Shown here: one piece after another, positions 1-10,284 of the stretch
Numbering within the stretch: position 1 is the stretch's first letter
Layout of the letters: every line of letters starts with the position of its first letter
Notes under the pieces: model-generated
Databases searched by the model: none
Told to the model about the DNA's origin: nothing
Seen by the model: the letters and a program-made list of their open reading frames with translations, nothing else
Translations under genes and position numbers: made by a program
Source: Cherax quadricarinatus
Lineage: Eukaryota > Arthropoda > Malacostraca > Decapoda > Parastacidae
Assembly (NCBI RefSeq): GCF_038502225.1
Contig: NC_091391.1
Coordinates: 2,294,821 to 2,358,820 of the forward strand
Direction: 5' to 3'
DNA length: 64,000 bases

Positions 1-1147
1 TATAATTTCCTCACTAACAGAACACAGAGAGTAGTCGTCAACAGAGTAAAGTCCGAGGCAGCTACGGTGAAAAGCTCTGTTCCACAAGGCACAGTACTCG
101 CTCCCATCTTGTTCCTCATCCTTATATCCGACATAGACAAGGATGTCAGCCACAGCACCGTGTCTTCCTTTGCAGATGACACCCGAATCTGCATGACAGT
201 GTCTTCCATTGCAGACACTGCAAAGCTCCAGGCAGACATCAACCAAATCTTTCAGTGGGCTGCAGAAAACAATATGAAGTTCAACGATGAGAAATTTCAA
301 TTACTCAGATATGGTAAACATGAGGAAATTAAATCGTCATCAGAGTACAAAACAAATTCTGGCCACAAAATAGAGCGAAACACCAACGTCAAAGACCTGG
401 GAGTGATCATGTCGGAGGATCTCACCTTCAAGGACCATAACATTGTATCAATCGCATCTGCTAGAAAAATGACAGGATGGATAATGAGAACCTTCAAAAC
501 TAGGGAGGCCAAGCCCATGATGACACTCTTCAGGTCACTTGTTCTATCTAGGCTGGAATATTGCTGCACACTTACAGCACCTTTCAAGGCAGGTGAAATT
601 GCCGACCTAGAAAATGTACAGAGAACTTTCACGGCGCGCATAACGGAGATAAAACACCTCAATTATTGGGAGCGCTTGAGGTTCCTAAACCTGTATTCCC
701 TGGAACGCAGGAGGGAGAGATACATGATTATATACACCTGAAAAATCCTAGAAGGACTAGTACCGAACTTGCACACGAAAATCACTCATTACGAAAGCAA
801 AAGACTTGGCAGACGATGCACCATCCCCCCAATGAAAAGCAGGGGTGTCACTAGCACGTTAAGAGACCACACAATAAGTGTCAGGGGCCCGAGACTGTTC
901 AACTGCCTCCCAGCACACATAAGGGGGATTACCAACAGACCCCTGGCAGTCTTCAAGCTGGCACTGGACAAGCACCTAAAGTCAGTTCCGGATCAGCCGG
1001 GCTGTAGCTCGTATGTTGGTTTGCGTGCAGCCAGCAGCAACAGCCTGGTTGATCAGGCTCTGATCCACCAGGAGGCCTGGTCTCAGACCGGGCCGCGGGG
1101 GCGTTGACCCCCGGAACTCTCTCCAGGTAAACTCCAGGTAAACTCCA
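1..1147 (+). mobile_element. CR1/jockey-like LINE, 5'-truncated, 3' half of RT ORF
   Basis: This is the 3' part of a non-LTR retrotransposon. The reading frame (about 67-1107) shows a reverse transcriptase with the block SVPQGTVLAPILF and the catalytic box FADDT, followed by the thumb/C-terminal region typical of CR1/jockey-like elements. An in-frame TGA at 739-741 replaces the TGG found in the near-identical copy at 8.7-10.3 kb, so this copy is broken. After the stop codon the 3' end is a GC-rich block (gggccgcgggggcgttgaccc) followed by short direct repeats of ctccaggtaaa, the usual kind of CR1 tail. It abuts an inverted Penelope-like fragment at about 1147. The left end lies outside the window. 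Confidence 0.85.
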
Positions 1148-2222
1148 GATGTGTTTATGGTGGAAACGTTGATGTTACTCATAGCAAGTGCCCGGCGAGT
1201 ATTCGTGGCAACATCACCACATGGGAGTACTATGAACTGCTTAGGGGGCTGTTCCATGGGCGGTTTGTTGATAATAGCTTGTGCCTTAAGTCTGCAATCT
1301 CGGATGAAGAAAGATGGGAACTGAAGACATGTAAAGGCTTGTGTTATGTAAGTGCATTCTTCTTCTAGAAAACAAGGGCTGGAGATGCGAAGAGCTCTCA
1401 AGAAGAAGCCCCCCTCAAGGAAGTTCCTTGATGTTGGTGAGGAGCTCTTGATTTAGGGAATTGGATCTGTGCTCCAGTTCCCCGAATTAAGCCTGAATGC
1501 CTTCCACATCCCCCCCCCAGGCGCTGTATAATCCTCCGGGTTTAGCGCTTCCCCTTGATTAACACACACACATAACATCAAGAAGAAGCCAATGAGGACT
1601 CCTCTCTTAGTGCGGGTGTCTTGGTGTGAATAAAAGTGTACAAGATCGTCCTTGTTGGTAGGTTTTCTATACACTTTGAAGAGAAGTTTGTCACTGTCGG
1701 GAGATCTGCACAGTAGAACGTCGAGGAAAGGAAGTTTGCCATCATTTTCGAGTTCAAGTGTAAACTTTATTGATGGTTCAACTGCATTGATCTTGTTGAG
1801 AAGGGCCTGGATATTGAGACGTCTCGGATAGAAAACCAATATATCATCAACGTATCTTAGCCAGGTAACGGTGTTGGGAATGAGGGTGTTGAATTTCTCT
1901 GTCTCCAGGTTTTCCATGAAGAGGTTGGCAAGCACAGCACTGAGCTGGCTGCCCATTGCCATCCCAAAGCATTGTTTGTAACAGTTGTCCTGATACTTGA
2001 AGAAGTTGAAATTAACACAAAGTTCCACTAGATTGATGAAGTCTAGAAGAGGTAAAGGGAGGTCGTGGTTTTCAGTGAGCCTCTGTCTCAGAATGTTGAT
2101 TGCAGCGTCAGTAGGAACGTTGGTGAAGAGGGCTGTGACATCGAAGGAAGCCATGCTTTTGTTTTTGACATTCAGGTTGGAAATTCGGGAGAGAAGGTCA
2201 CCTGAGTGACTAGACTTCATCA
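1148..2222 (-). pseudogene. Penelope-like element RT fragment, inverted copy
   Basis: Read on the minus strand, this is the reverse transcriptase of a Penelope-like element. It includes SMASFDVTALFTNVP (upstream RT motif), GMAMGSQLSAVLANLFME and the catalytic LRYVDDILVF. It is the mirror image of the copy starting at about 2223. It lacks the C-terminal GIY-YIG endonuclease because it is cut at about 1148, where a LINE 3' end begins. A SINE (1411-1577) interrupts it. It is a dead half of a head-to-head pair. Confidence 0.85.
1411..1577 (+). mobile_element. SINE with AT-rich tail, inserted in PLE, 13-bp target duplication
   Basis: About 167 bp beginning cccctcaaggaag and ending cttgattaacacac. 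It is flanked by a perfect 13-bp duplication, tcaagaagaagcc, at 1398-1410 and 1578-1590. The reading frame of the host PLE resumes after it. Related copies lie at 12041-12153 (minus), 15350-15510, 46000-46170 and, more diverged, about 46265-46436. No tRNA-type promoter box was recognised, so the head of the family is unassigned. Confidence 0.85.
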
Positions 2223-2227
2223 ATCTA

Positions 2228-3325
2228 GTGGAACTTTGTGTTAATTTCAACTTCTTCAAGTATCAGGACAACTGTTACAAACAATGCTTTGGGATGGCAA
2301 TGGGCAGCCCGCTCAGTGCTGTGCTTGCCAACCTCTTCATGGAAAACCTGGAGACAGAGAAATTCAGCACCCTCATTCCCAACACCGTTACCTGGCTAAG
2401 ATACGTTGATGATGTATTGGTTTTCTATCCAAGACGTCTCAATATCCAGGCCCTTCTCAACAAGATCAATGCAGTTGAACCATCAATAAAGTTTACACTT
2501 GAACTCGAAAATGATGGCAAACTTCCTTTCCTCGACGTTCTACTGTGCAGATCTCCCGACAGTGACAAACTTCTCTTCAAAGTGTATAGAAAACCTACCA
2601 ACAAGGACGATCTTATACACTTTTATTCACACCAAGACACCCGCACTAAGAGAGGAGTCCTCATTGGCTTCTTCTTGAGAGCTCTTCGCATCTCCAGCCC
2701 TTGTTTTCTAGAAGAAGAATGCACTTACATAACACAAGCCTTTACATGTCTTCAGTTCCCATCTTTCTTCATCCGAGATTGCAGACTTAAGGCACAAGCT
2801 ATTCTCAACAAACCGCCCATGGAACAGCCCCCTAAGCAGTTCATAGTACTCCCATGTGGTGATGTTGCCACGAATACTCGCCGGGCACTTGCTATGAGTA
2901 ACATCAACGTTTCCACCATAAACACATCATCTATCAAAGACCTCACTACGAAACGCAGCCCCACACCTCTAACTTTTACAGCAGGCGTCTACACTATCCC
3001 CTGTGGGTTCTGTCCCAAGAAATATGTAGGCGAGACAGGCAGAGATCTTGCAGTCCGCCTGAATGAGCATCGAAATGCCTCTAACAGAGACGATGTAAGG
3101 TACGCCTGTGTCCTCCACAGAGACTCCACGGGACATTTGATGAACTGGAATGAGGCACAACTCGTTCTCACCGAACCAGACCTCAGACGCCGACGGTGCC
3201 TAGAAGCCTCACTAATCGCCGTCACCGACACTATAGAACGCAACACTGGAAACTACAAAATTTCAAAAACATTGGCATACATGATACTTAAGCACCACCA
3301 ACCCAACAACACAGGAGTCACATGA
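2228..3325 (+). CDS. Penelope-like element RT plus GIY-YIG endonuclease (5'-truncated)
   Basis: The open frame of 365 aa encodes the C-terminal two thirds of a Penelope-like retroelement protein. RT palm motifs are GMAMGSPLSAVLANLFMEN and LRYVDDVLVFYP (the YVDD box), followed by the KLPFLDVLL and VYRKPTNKDD blocks typical of the group. A GIY-YIG nuclease follows (GVYTIPC, then KYVGETGRDLAVRLNEHR). This pairing of RT and GIY-YIG nuclease defines the canonical Penelope/Neptune/Poseidon group. The N-terminal part is missing because the copy starts at an inverted junction (about 2205-2222) with the minus-strand copy. The first methionine is only the first in the open stretch. The frame is otherwise uninterrupted, suggesting recent insertion. 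Confidence 0.9.
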   Translation: MELCVNFNFFKYQDNCYKQCFGMAMGSPLSAVLANLFMENLETEKFSTLIPNTVTWLRYVDDVLVFYPRRLNIQALLNKINAVEPSIKFTLELENDGKLPFLDVLLCRSPDSDKLLFKVYRKPTNKDDLIHFYSHQDTRTKRGVLIGFFLRALRISSPCFLEEECTYITQAFTCLQFPSFFIRDCRLKAQAILNKPPMEQPPKQFIVLPCGDVATNTRRALAMSNINVSTINTSSIKDLTTKRSPTPLTFTAGVYTIPCGFCPKKYVGETGRDLAVRLNEHRNASNRDDVRYACVLHRDSTGHLMNWNEAQLVLTEPDLRRRRCLEASLIAVTDTIERNTGNYKISKTLAYMILKHHQPNNTGVT

Positions 3326-3585
3326 TTTCATCGTCTACCCGTCCTCATCATAAGCAGAGGTTGTTTTGATAAGGACCTGCCTCGCATGGGCCAGTAGGCC
3401 TTCTACAGTGTTCCTCCATTCTTATGTTCTTATGACATTCCTCAGGTCACGTGCGTCACACCTCACTCTCCGCCTATATATAATGCCTTTCTACCTCTGT
3501 ATGTTAGAAGTGATCAAGGTCCCAGGACCGAAACGTTTTCTAATAAATATGTCATAGTGTTTGCTTACGTGTCTTTCTAAACCAT
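3326..3585 (+). mobile_element. 3' end of the Penelope-like element with hammerhead-like segment
   Basis: This AT-rich 3' region follows the PLE stop codon. Near 3510-3560 it carries gtcccaggaccgaaacg, then taataaatatgtc and gtgtctttctaaacc. The same block occurs as an inverted pair at 14629-14766, so it is a repeated terminus. It contains a stem (GGTC-CCAG-GACC) followed by GAAAC, as in the second half of a hammerhead ribozyme core; the first half (CTGATGA) is degenerate here (GTGATCA). Confidence 0.6.
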
Positions 3586-3594
3586 TATAATCCA

Positions 3595-3808
3595 TACCTG
3601 GAGAGGGTATGGAGGGGTCAACGCCCCCGTACCTGGGAAATCCTAGTGGGACTAGTCCCAAATCTACACACGAAAATCACTCCCCAAACCTAAGAAAACA
3701 AGACTTGGCAGACGGTGCAACATTCCCCCAGTGATAAGCAGTGGTGCCACGAGTATACTGAGAGACACAGTAAGTGTCAGGGGCCCAAGACTGTTCAACT
3801 GCCTCCCT
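3595..3808 (+). mobile_element. Short CR1-like LINE fragment (same family as 1-1147)
   Basis: Bases 3637-3808 match the C-terminal coding part of the LINE at 1-1147: tacacacgaaaatcactc, gacttggcagacgg and gtcaggggcccaagactgtt are shared. The preceding 3595-3636 carries the tail motif of the same family (ggtcaacgcccccg). No intact frame remains. Confidence 0.75.
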
Positions 3809-4027
3809 TGTGAAACGTGGTTATAATCATAACCATAATTTTTAAAGGGGTGGACCGGTGGAAGGCCTCGATCAGATGACCAAAAGCTGTGGGTCATCAT
3901 ATAACTAAGATCAGCGTCAGGAAACACTTGTCCTGTTTCCTGACAAACCCTACCTAACCACGTAACATAATTAACCTAATAAGATAAATTATTATTAGAC
4001 ACCAGCCTTGTAAATTGCTCAACTTAC
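3809..4027. other. Intergenic or intronic, no gene recognised
   Basis: This AT-rich stretch contains ggggtggaccggtggaaggcc and tttcctgacaaaccctacc, which look like a dispersed repeat but were not matched elsewhere in the window. It lies just downstream (minus strand) of the splice donor at 4027. Confidence 0.4.
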
Positions 4028-4287
4028 CCAGTTTGACTGATGTGTTGACTTGATCTCTGGGTCTGGCCAAGGGTTTGAGAGGGTCGACCACCATGGTACC
4101 ATCCTGGTGTACTTCCAGTTCTTGTGTGGACGATGGTGGCTCATGTGGTGGAGAATGGGGCGCCCGATGGACGGAGAATGAGACGAGCCTACGGTAAGGC
4201 TCAGGAGACGAGGCTTGGGGAGACATGGAAGGCTCGATAGTTGAATTCTCCGGTGTTCCAGGTAGAAAAACCTGCTGTTGCTGTAAC
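4028..4287 (-). CDS. Internal coding exon B of an unrecognised gene
   Basis: On the minus strand a pyrimidine-rich stretch ends in ctag before 4287, and a strong donor (ggGTAAGT) follows 4028, giving a 260-nt exon. The frame that begins with the last base of a split codon is open across the whole exon. It encodes a Pro/Ser-rich, disordered-looking segment starting LQQQQVFLPGTPENST and ending near PRDQVNTSVKL. The incoming phase matches the end of exon A (4509) exactly: AT plus G makes a Met codon. No domain is recognised. The next exon would lie at lower coordinates and was not found. Confidence 0.5.
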
Positions 4288-4508
4288 CTAGTAAATAAAT
4301 ACGTTAATTTAGATACAGGTACACACGGTTACACAAATTATCATACATAGCATGTGTAGATCATCCAGGATAACCCAAGAAAGTCAAAGTGACTTATTTC
4401 CACTGGGGCCCTTGTAATATCTTATTTAAATCTTAAAACTTAAAAGAGGTAAGTGACTGAACATGTGAAATGAGATATACTAAGAATAAGGTAAGCTAAG
4501 TTATTTAC

Positions 4509-4675
4509 ATTCCATCTCTGTCCTCCATTACAGTCTCCTTAGAAGGGGTAACTTTGCTGGAGGACGCGTGGACCATCCCGTAGAAGAGGTCCTCCACATA
4601 TTTGTCTATTTCTGGAGATTCTCTCCCATCTTCATCGTCTTGACGCCTCATATTCACTTCGTCAAAGGTTCCAGC
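4509..4675 (-). CDS. Coding exon A upstream of exon B, unrecognised gene
   Basis: Minus-strand translation from about 4675 gives an acidic, conserved-looking peptide with NMRRQDDEDGRESPEIDKYV and EDLFYGMVHASSSK. The donor ggaat|GTAAAT leaves two bases that complete a codon with exon B. Without splicing, the frame would stop at TAA three bases further on. The acceptor is less clear: ttctggag just upstream is weak, and the better-looking cag at about 4696 would place an in-frame stop in the exon. Function unknown. Confidence 0.45.
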
Positions 4676-4734
4676 CTCCAGAAGTACTTAACTGTTTAAA
4701 ATCAATTGAAATATAACTTCATTTTACATTCATA

Positions 4735-5095
4735 AGAGTAAAGGTGCATGGCAGGAGGCCTGCTGGCCCATGCTAGGGAGGTCTAACTTAGTAATAGGTG
4801 TCCCACTGGTGGCACACTCAACATTAGAACGTGTTTCCTTAAGACACCTGGTATCCCTGTTCACATAGCAGTAAATAGGTACCCGGGTGTTAGTCACCTC
4901 ACACCTGCTGTCAGTGTTCACCTAGCAGTAAGTGGGTACCTAGGTGTTAGGTCACTGGAGTGGGTGGCATCCTCTGGACAAAATTAACCCAAGTTATGGG
5001 AAATACTCTACATAACCAGGGACTTTCTGTGCGTCTTGGTGTCAGCTATGGTCTGTATAAGTTGTGTCATGTACTGCTAAAAATAAACATCATTA
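4735..5095 (+). mobile_element. SINE, tRNA-derived family, body and 3' tail
   Basis: It contains the family body (tgttcacatagcagtaaataggtaccc, then gtgtgggtggcatcc) and 3' end (gggactttctgtgcgtcttgg, then gtctgtataagttgtgtcatgtactg, ending aaaataaacatcattatt). The same block is found at 6785-7025, 12321-12603, 13826-14090, 20530-21003 and, inverted, 43300-43490. The tRNA-like head is missing or diverged here. Confidence 0.7.
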
Positions 5096-5570
5096 TTATT
5101 GTAATTAACACCCAATTACCTACTTACTGCTAGGTGAACAGTGACAGCAGGTGTAAGGTAACTAACACCCAGGAACCTACTTACTGCATGTATAGGCAGC
5201 CTTACCCATACACCCTTAACCAAAATCGAACCCTGGTTCCTTTAACTGTAAGCTACAACCATAACGTCATTTCATTATATATTCCCTTACATCTCAGGTA
5301 CATAATGCCTTCCTGTTCCTTCATACCTTCCTTCCCTGAATCAATACTCATTAATATTTCAGAATTATTCAATACCTTCAGGGGAGACTGCCAAGCCGTG
5401 CCACTGAAAAAAAAATGACAGAAATCCCCATGAAAACTCCTCTAGGACCATAAAAAAAATTGAAAACCAATATAATTCAACTGGGAATGTTTGTCTGATG
5501 TTTTGGGTAATACATTAGTAGTTAATAAATGATGATAGAGGCCAGAGTGTTGAAAAAAATCCCAAGAATT
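5096..5570. other. Repeat debris, no gene
   Basis: Bases 5120-5200 hold another fragment of the SINE body in both orientations (cctacttactgctaggtgaac). The remainder is AT-rich with an A run and no supported exon. Confidence 0.4.
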
Positions 5571-5589
5571 GTCGATATTGTGGAAGTTG

Positions 5590-6610
5590 TGAGGGGTGAC
5601 TCTACCAGACTTGTGTTGAGACGTAGTACTCTATGTAACACTGTAATTACTGCTGTGTTACCTTAGTTGTACTCATGTACTTGTACTCGTTTACTTGTAC
5701 TTGCTTATGTGTACTTGCTTAGTTGTACTCGCTTAGTTGTACTCGCTTAGTTGTACTCGCTTAGTTGTACTCGCTTGGTTCACTCTACCAGACTTGTGTT
5801 GAGACGTATTACTCTATGTAACACTGTAATTACTGCTGTGTTACCCTAGTTGTACTCATTTATTTGTACTCGCTTACTTGTACTTGCTTATGTGTACTTC
5901 CTTAGTTGTACTCGCTTAGTTGTACTCGCTTGGTTCACTCTACCAGACTTGTGTTGAGACGTATTACTCTATGTAACACTGTAATTACTTCTGTGTTACC
6001 TTAGTTGTACTCATGTACTTGTACTCGTTTACTTGTACTTGCTTATGTGTACTCGCTTAGTTGTACTCGCTTGGTTCACTCTACCAGGCTTGTGTTGAGA
6101 CGTAGTACTCTATGTAACTCTGTAATTACTGTTGTATTATACCTTGGTTGTACTCATGTATTTGTACTCGCTTACTTGTACTTGCTTATGTGTACTCGCT
6201 TAGTTGTACTCGCTTGGTTCCCTCTACCAGACTTGTGTTGAGACGTAGTACTCTATGTAACTCTGTAATTACTGTTGTATTATACCTTAGTTGTACTCGT
6301 GTACTTGTACTCGCATACTTGTACTTGTTTATGTGTACTCGCTTATGTGTACTCGCTTAGTTGTACTCGCTTGGTTCACTCTACCAGGCTTGTGTTGAGA
6401 CTTAGTACTCTATGTAACACTAATATTAGCTTACTTGTACTCTTATACTTGTACTCGCTTGTACTCAGTACACTTCCTAGGAGACTTGAGCTGAGGCGCA
6501 GTACTCTAGCACTGTGATTACTGTTATATTTGCTTACTTGTACTCACAACTTGTACTCGCTTACTTGTACTCTGTTACTTGTACTCAGTACACTTCCTAC
6601 GAGACACTTC
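5590..6610. repeat. Complex tandem repeat, roughly 120-180 bp unit, with ttgtactcgc sub-repeats
   Basis: The block 'ctaccagacttgtgttgagacg..actctatgtaacactgtaattactg' recurs about six to seven times. Each copy is followed by a variable number of 10-11-bp sub-repeats (cttagttgtactcg). This is a higher-order array. The short Cys/Leu-rich frames inside it are by-products. Confidence 0.85.
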
Positions 6611-6784
6611 CTGTATTAAAAACGGTATAAAATACCGCCTAGTTGAAGATTAAGACACATGCGCCGTAGTTAGGTATCATTATGGATTTCTTCAGTCAAA
6701 CACCTTGGAGAAAGTGTTTGAGGTGGTCAGTCCCTCGGATTTAAAAGGTGTTAAGTCTGCCCGTCTATCGAGACTGATAGACTG

Positions 6785-7025
6785 AGTACCTTTCCCTGTT
6801 CACCTGGCAGTAAATAGGTACCTGGGTTTTAGTCACACCTGCTGGCGGTGTTCACCTAGCGGTAAATAGGTACCTGGGTGTTAGGTGACTGGTGTGGGTA
6901 GCATCCTGGGGACAAAATTAACCTAAGTTGTGGGAAATGCCCTACATAATCAGGTACTTTCTATGTCATAGGTGTGAGCTATGGTCTGTATAAGTTGTAT
7001 CATGTACTGCTAGAAATAAACAATA
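6785..7025 (+). mobile_element. SINE body and 3' tail, second copy
   Basis: It has the same elements as the 4.7-5.1 kb copy: gttcacctagcggtaaataggtacc, gtgtgggtagcatcctgggg, and the 3' end gctatggtctgtataagttg followed by gaaataaacaatatg. There is a partial internal duplication of the 'gttcacctagc' block. Confidence 0.7.
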
Positions 7026-7279
7026 TGTTTAAGACTAGGGGACTGACCTCCTGTAAATACGTCTTCCACAGTATCCAATATGGGACTGATAAAGCCCTGT
7101 CAGACCCATGTTTAAAGCGACCAAAAATTTACCCCTTAATGAGGTTACCTGGTTAATTGTTACACTTATCTACAACTCTTTTGATGAGTACCTCCCAATA
7201 TCCTTTCTAAATGTTAATCTATGAAAGTTGAAGCCAGATATCTTAGTTTGTGACATGTGTATGTTAGTAGGTTGTATGG

Positions 7280-7935
7280 TGACTACTGCTGCTCCTACTG
7301 TGGCACCTGCTGCCACTCTCACTGTTCCAGTGCTGCTGCTCCTACTGTGGCACCTGCTGCCACTCTCACTGTTCCAGGGCTGCTGCTCCTACTGTGGCAC
7401 CTGCTGCCACTCTCACTGTTCCAGTGCTGCTGCTCCTACTGCGGCACCTGCTGCCACTCTCACTGTTCCAGTGCTGCTGCTCCTACTGCGGCACCTGCTG
7501 CCACTCTCACTGTTCCAGTGCTGCTGCTCCTACTGCGGCACCTGCTGCCACTCTCACTGTTCCAGTGCTGCTGATCCTACTGCGGCACCTGCTGCCACTC
7601 TCACTGTTCCAGTGCTGCTGATCCTACTGCGGCACCTGCTGCCACTCTCACTGTTCCAGTGCTGCTGCTCCTACTGCGGTACCTGCTGCCACTCTCACTG
7701 TTCCAGTGCTGCTGATCCTACTGCGGCACCTGCTGCCACTCTCACTGTTCCAGTGCTGCTGATCCTACTGCGGCACCTGCTGCCACTCTCACTGTTCCAG
7801 TGCTGCTGCTCCTACTGTGGCACCTGCTGCCACTTTCACTGTTCCAGTGCTGCTGATCCTACTGCGGCACCTGCTGCCACTCTCACTGCTCCAATACTAC
7901 TGCACCTACTCCGGCACCTGTTGCCTCACTCACAC
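7280..7935. repeat. 47-bp minisatellite (ctgctgctcctactgcggcacc...)
   Basis: About 14 tandem copies of a 47-bp unit with ctgctgct, tactgcggcacctg and ccactctcactgttccag. Variants are tg/cg and ctc/atc at fixed positions. Because 47 is not a multiple of 3, the long frame across it cycles through all three phases, giving a mixed Ala/Pro and Cys/His/Leu peptide. This is not evidence of a protein. Confidence 0.9.
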
Positions 7936-8040
7936 ATAAGCAAATACAATCCCCTATAGTCACGATATTCACGTTTATCCAGAAAACTAAAACCGGTTTA
8001 CAAATTGTTGGTTTACTGTTAGTACCATTGTGGTCTTATA

Positions 8041-8690
8041 GCAGGGATAAGACCACTGTTGTGTGGTCTTATAGCAGGGATAAGACCACTGTTGTGTGGT
8101 CTTATAGCAGGGATAAGACCACTGTTGTGTGGTCTTAAAGCAGGGATAAGACCACTGTTGTGTGGTCTTATAGCAGGGATAAGACCACTGTTGTGTGGTC
8201 TTATAGCAGGGATAAGACCACTGTTGTGTGGTCTTAAAGCAGGGATAAGACCACTGTTGTGTGGTCTTATAGCAGGGATAAGACCACTGTTGTGTGGTCT
8301 TATAGCAGGGATAAGACCACTGTTGTGTGGTCTTAAAGCAGGGATAAGACCACTGTTGTGTGGTCTTAAAGCAGGGATAAGACCACTGTTGTGTGGTCTT
8401 ATAGCAGGGATAAGACCACTGTTGTGTGGTCTTATAGCAGGGATAAGACCACTGTTGTGTGGTCTTAAAGCAGGGATAAGACCACTGTTGTGTGGTCTTA
8501 AAGCAGGGATAAGACCACTGTTGTGTGGTCTTATAGCAGGGATAAGACCACTGTTGTGTGGTCTTAAAGTAGGGATAAGACCACTGTTGTGTGGTCTTAA
8601 AGCAGGGATAAGACCACTGTTGTGTGGTCTTATAGCAGGGATAAGACCACTGTTGTGTGGTCTTATATCCAGGGATAAGACCACTGTGTT
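8041..8690. repeat. 33-bp hairpin minisatellite, left part
   Basis: About 19 copies of a 33-bp unit. Each unit carries a perfect 10-bp inverted repeat, ATAAGACCAC and GTGGTCTTAT, around the loop tgttgt. Spacers alternate between agcaggg and aagcaggg, with atatccaggg at the right end. The array is interrupted at about 8690 by a LINE and resumes in phase at about 10284. Confidence 0.95.
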
Positions 8691-10284
8691 CATCAAGAAC
8701 TGCAAGAAGCCCCTATCACGAGCCTTTTCCATCCTATGGAGAGGGAGCATGGACACGGGGGTCGTCCCACAGTTACTAAAAACAACAGACATAGCCCCAC
8801 TCCACAAAGGGGGCAGTAAAGCAACAGCAAAGAACTACAGACCAATAGCACTAACATCCCATATCATAAAAATCTTTGAAAGGGTCCTAAGAAGCAAGAT
8901 CACCACACATCTAGAAACCCATCAGTTACACAACCCAGGGCAACATGGGTTTAGAACAGGTCGCTCCTGTCTGTCTCAACTACTGGATCACTACGACAAG
9001 GTCCTAAATGCACTAGAAGACAAAAAGAATGCAGATGTAATATATACAGACTTTGCAAAAGCCTTCGACAAGTGTGACCATGGCGTAATAGCGCACAAAA
9101 TGGGTGCTAAAGGAATAACAGGAAAAGTCGGTCGATGGATCTATAATTTCCTCACTAACAAAACACAGAGAGTAGTCGTCAACAGAGTAAAGTCCGAGGC
9201 AGCTACGGTGAAAAGCTCTGTTCCACAAGGCACAGTACTCGCTCCCATCTTGTTCCTCATCCTTATATCCGACATAGACAAGGATGTCAGCCACAGCACC
9301 GTGTCTTCCTTTGCAGATGACACCCGAATCTGCATGACAGTGTCTTCCATTGCAGACACTGCAAGGCTCCAGGCAGACATCAACCAAATCTTTCAGTGGG
9401 CTGCAGAAAACAATATGAAGTTCAACGATGAGAAATTTCAATTACTCAGATATGGTAAACATGAGGAAATTAAATCGTCATCAGAGTACAAAACAAATTC
9501 GGGCCACAAAATAGAGCGAAACACCAACGTCAAAGACCTGGGAGTGATCATGTCGGAGGATCTCACCTTCAAGGACCATAACATTGTATCAATCGCATCT
9601 GCTAGAAAAATGACAGGATGGATAATGAGAACCTTCAAAACTAGGGAGGCCAAGCCCATGATGACACTCTTCAGGTCACTTGTTCTATCTAGGCTGGAAT
9701 ATTGCTGCACACTAACAGCACCTTTCAAGGCAGGTGAAATTGCCGACCTAGAAAATGTACAGAGAACTTTCACGGCGCACATAACGGAGATAAAACACCT
9801 CAATTACTGGGAGCGCTTGAGGTTTCTAAACCTGTATTCCCTGGAACGCAGGCGGGAGAGATACATGATTATATACACCTGGAAAATCCTAGAGGGACTA
9901 GTACCGAACTTGCACACGAAAATCACTCATTACGAAAGCAAAAGACTTGGCAGACGATGCACCATCCCCCCAATGAAAAGCAGGGGTGTCACTAGCACGT
10001 TAAGAGACCATACAATAATTGTCAGGGGCCCGAGACTGTTCAACTGCCTCCCAGCACACATAAGGGGGATTACCAACAGACCCCTGGCAGTCTTCAAGCT
10101 GGCACTGGACAAGCACCTAAAGTCAGTTCCGGATCAGCCGGGCTGTAGCTCGTATGTTGGTTTGCGTGCAGCCAGCAGCAACAGCCTGGTTGATCAGGCT
10201 GTGATCCACCAGGAGGCCTGGTCTCAGACCGGGCCGCGGGGGCGTTGACCCCCGGAACTCTCTCCAGGTAACTCCAGGTAAACT
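8688..10284 (+). mobile_element. CR1/jockey-like LINE inserted in the minisatellite, RT ORF open
   Basis: This is a nearly intact second copy of the family at 1-1147. The LINE-derived frame is open from about 8690 to the stop at 10246-10248 (about 520 aa). It shows KNYRPIAL, HQLHNPGQHGFRTGRSC, YTDFAKAFDKCDHGV, SSVPQGTVLAPILF and the catalytic FADDT. The 5' part including the endonuclease is missing. Upstream the frame runs into the minisatellite, so the fused 729-aa frame is an artefact. A candidate 5-bp target duplication (actgt) flanks it, ambiguous because it sits within the repeat unit. High identity to copy 1 suggests recent activity. Confidence 0.9.

Noticed and set aside
7228..7959. 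243-codon Cys/Leu-rich frame
   Set aside because: Comes from a 47-bp tandem repeat that cycles through frames.
8059..10248. 729-codon frame as a fusion gene
   Set aside because: It is a minisatellite reading into an inserted LINE; no independent start or promoter.
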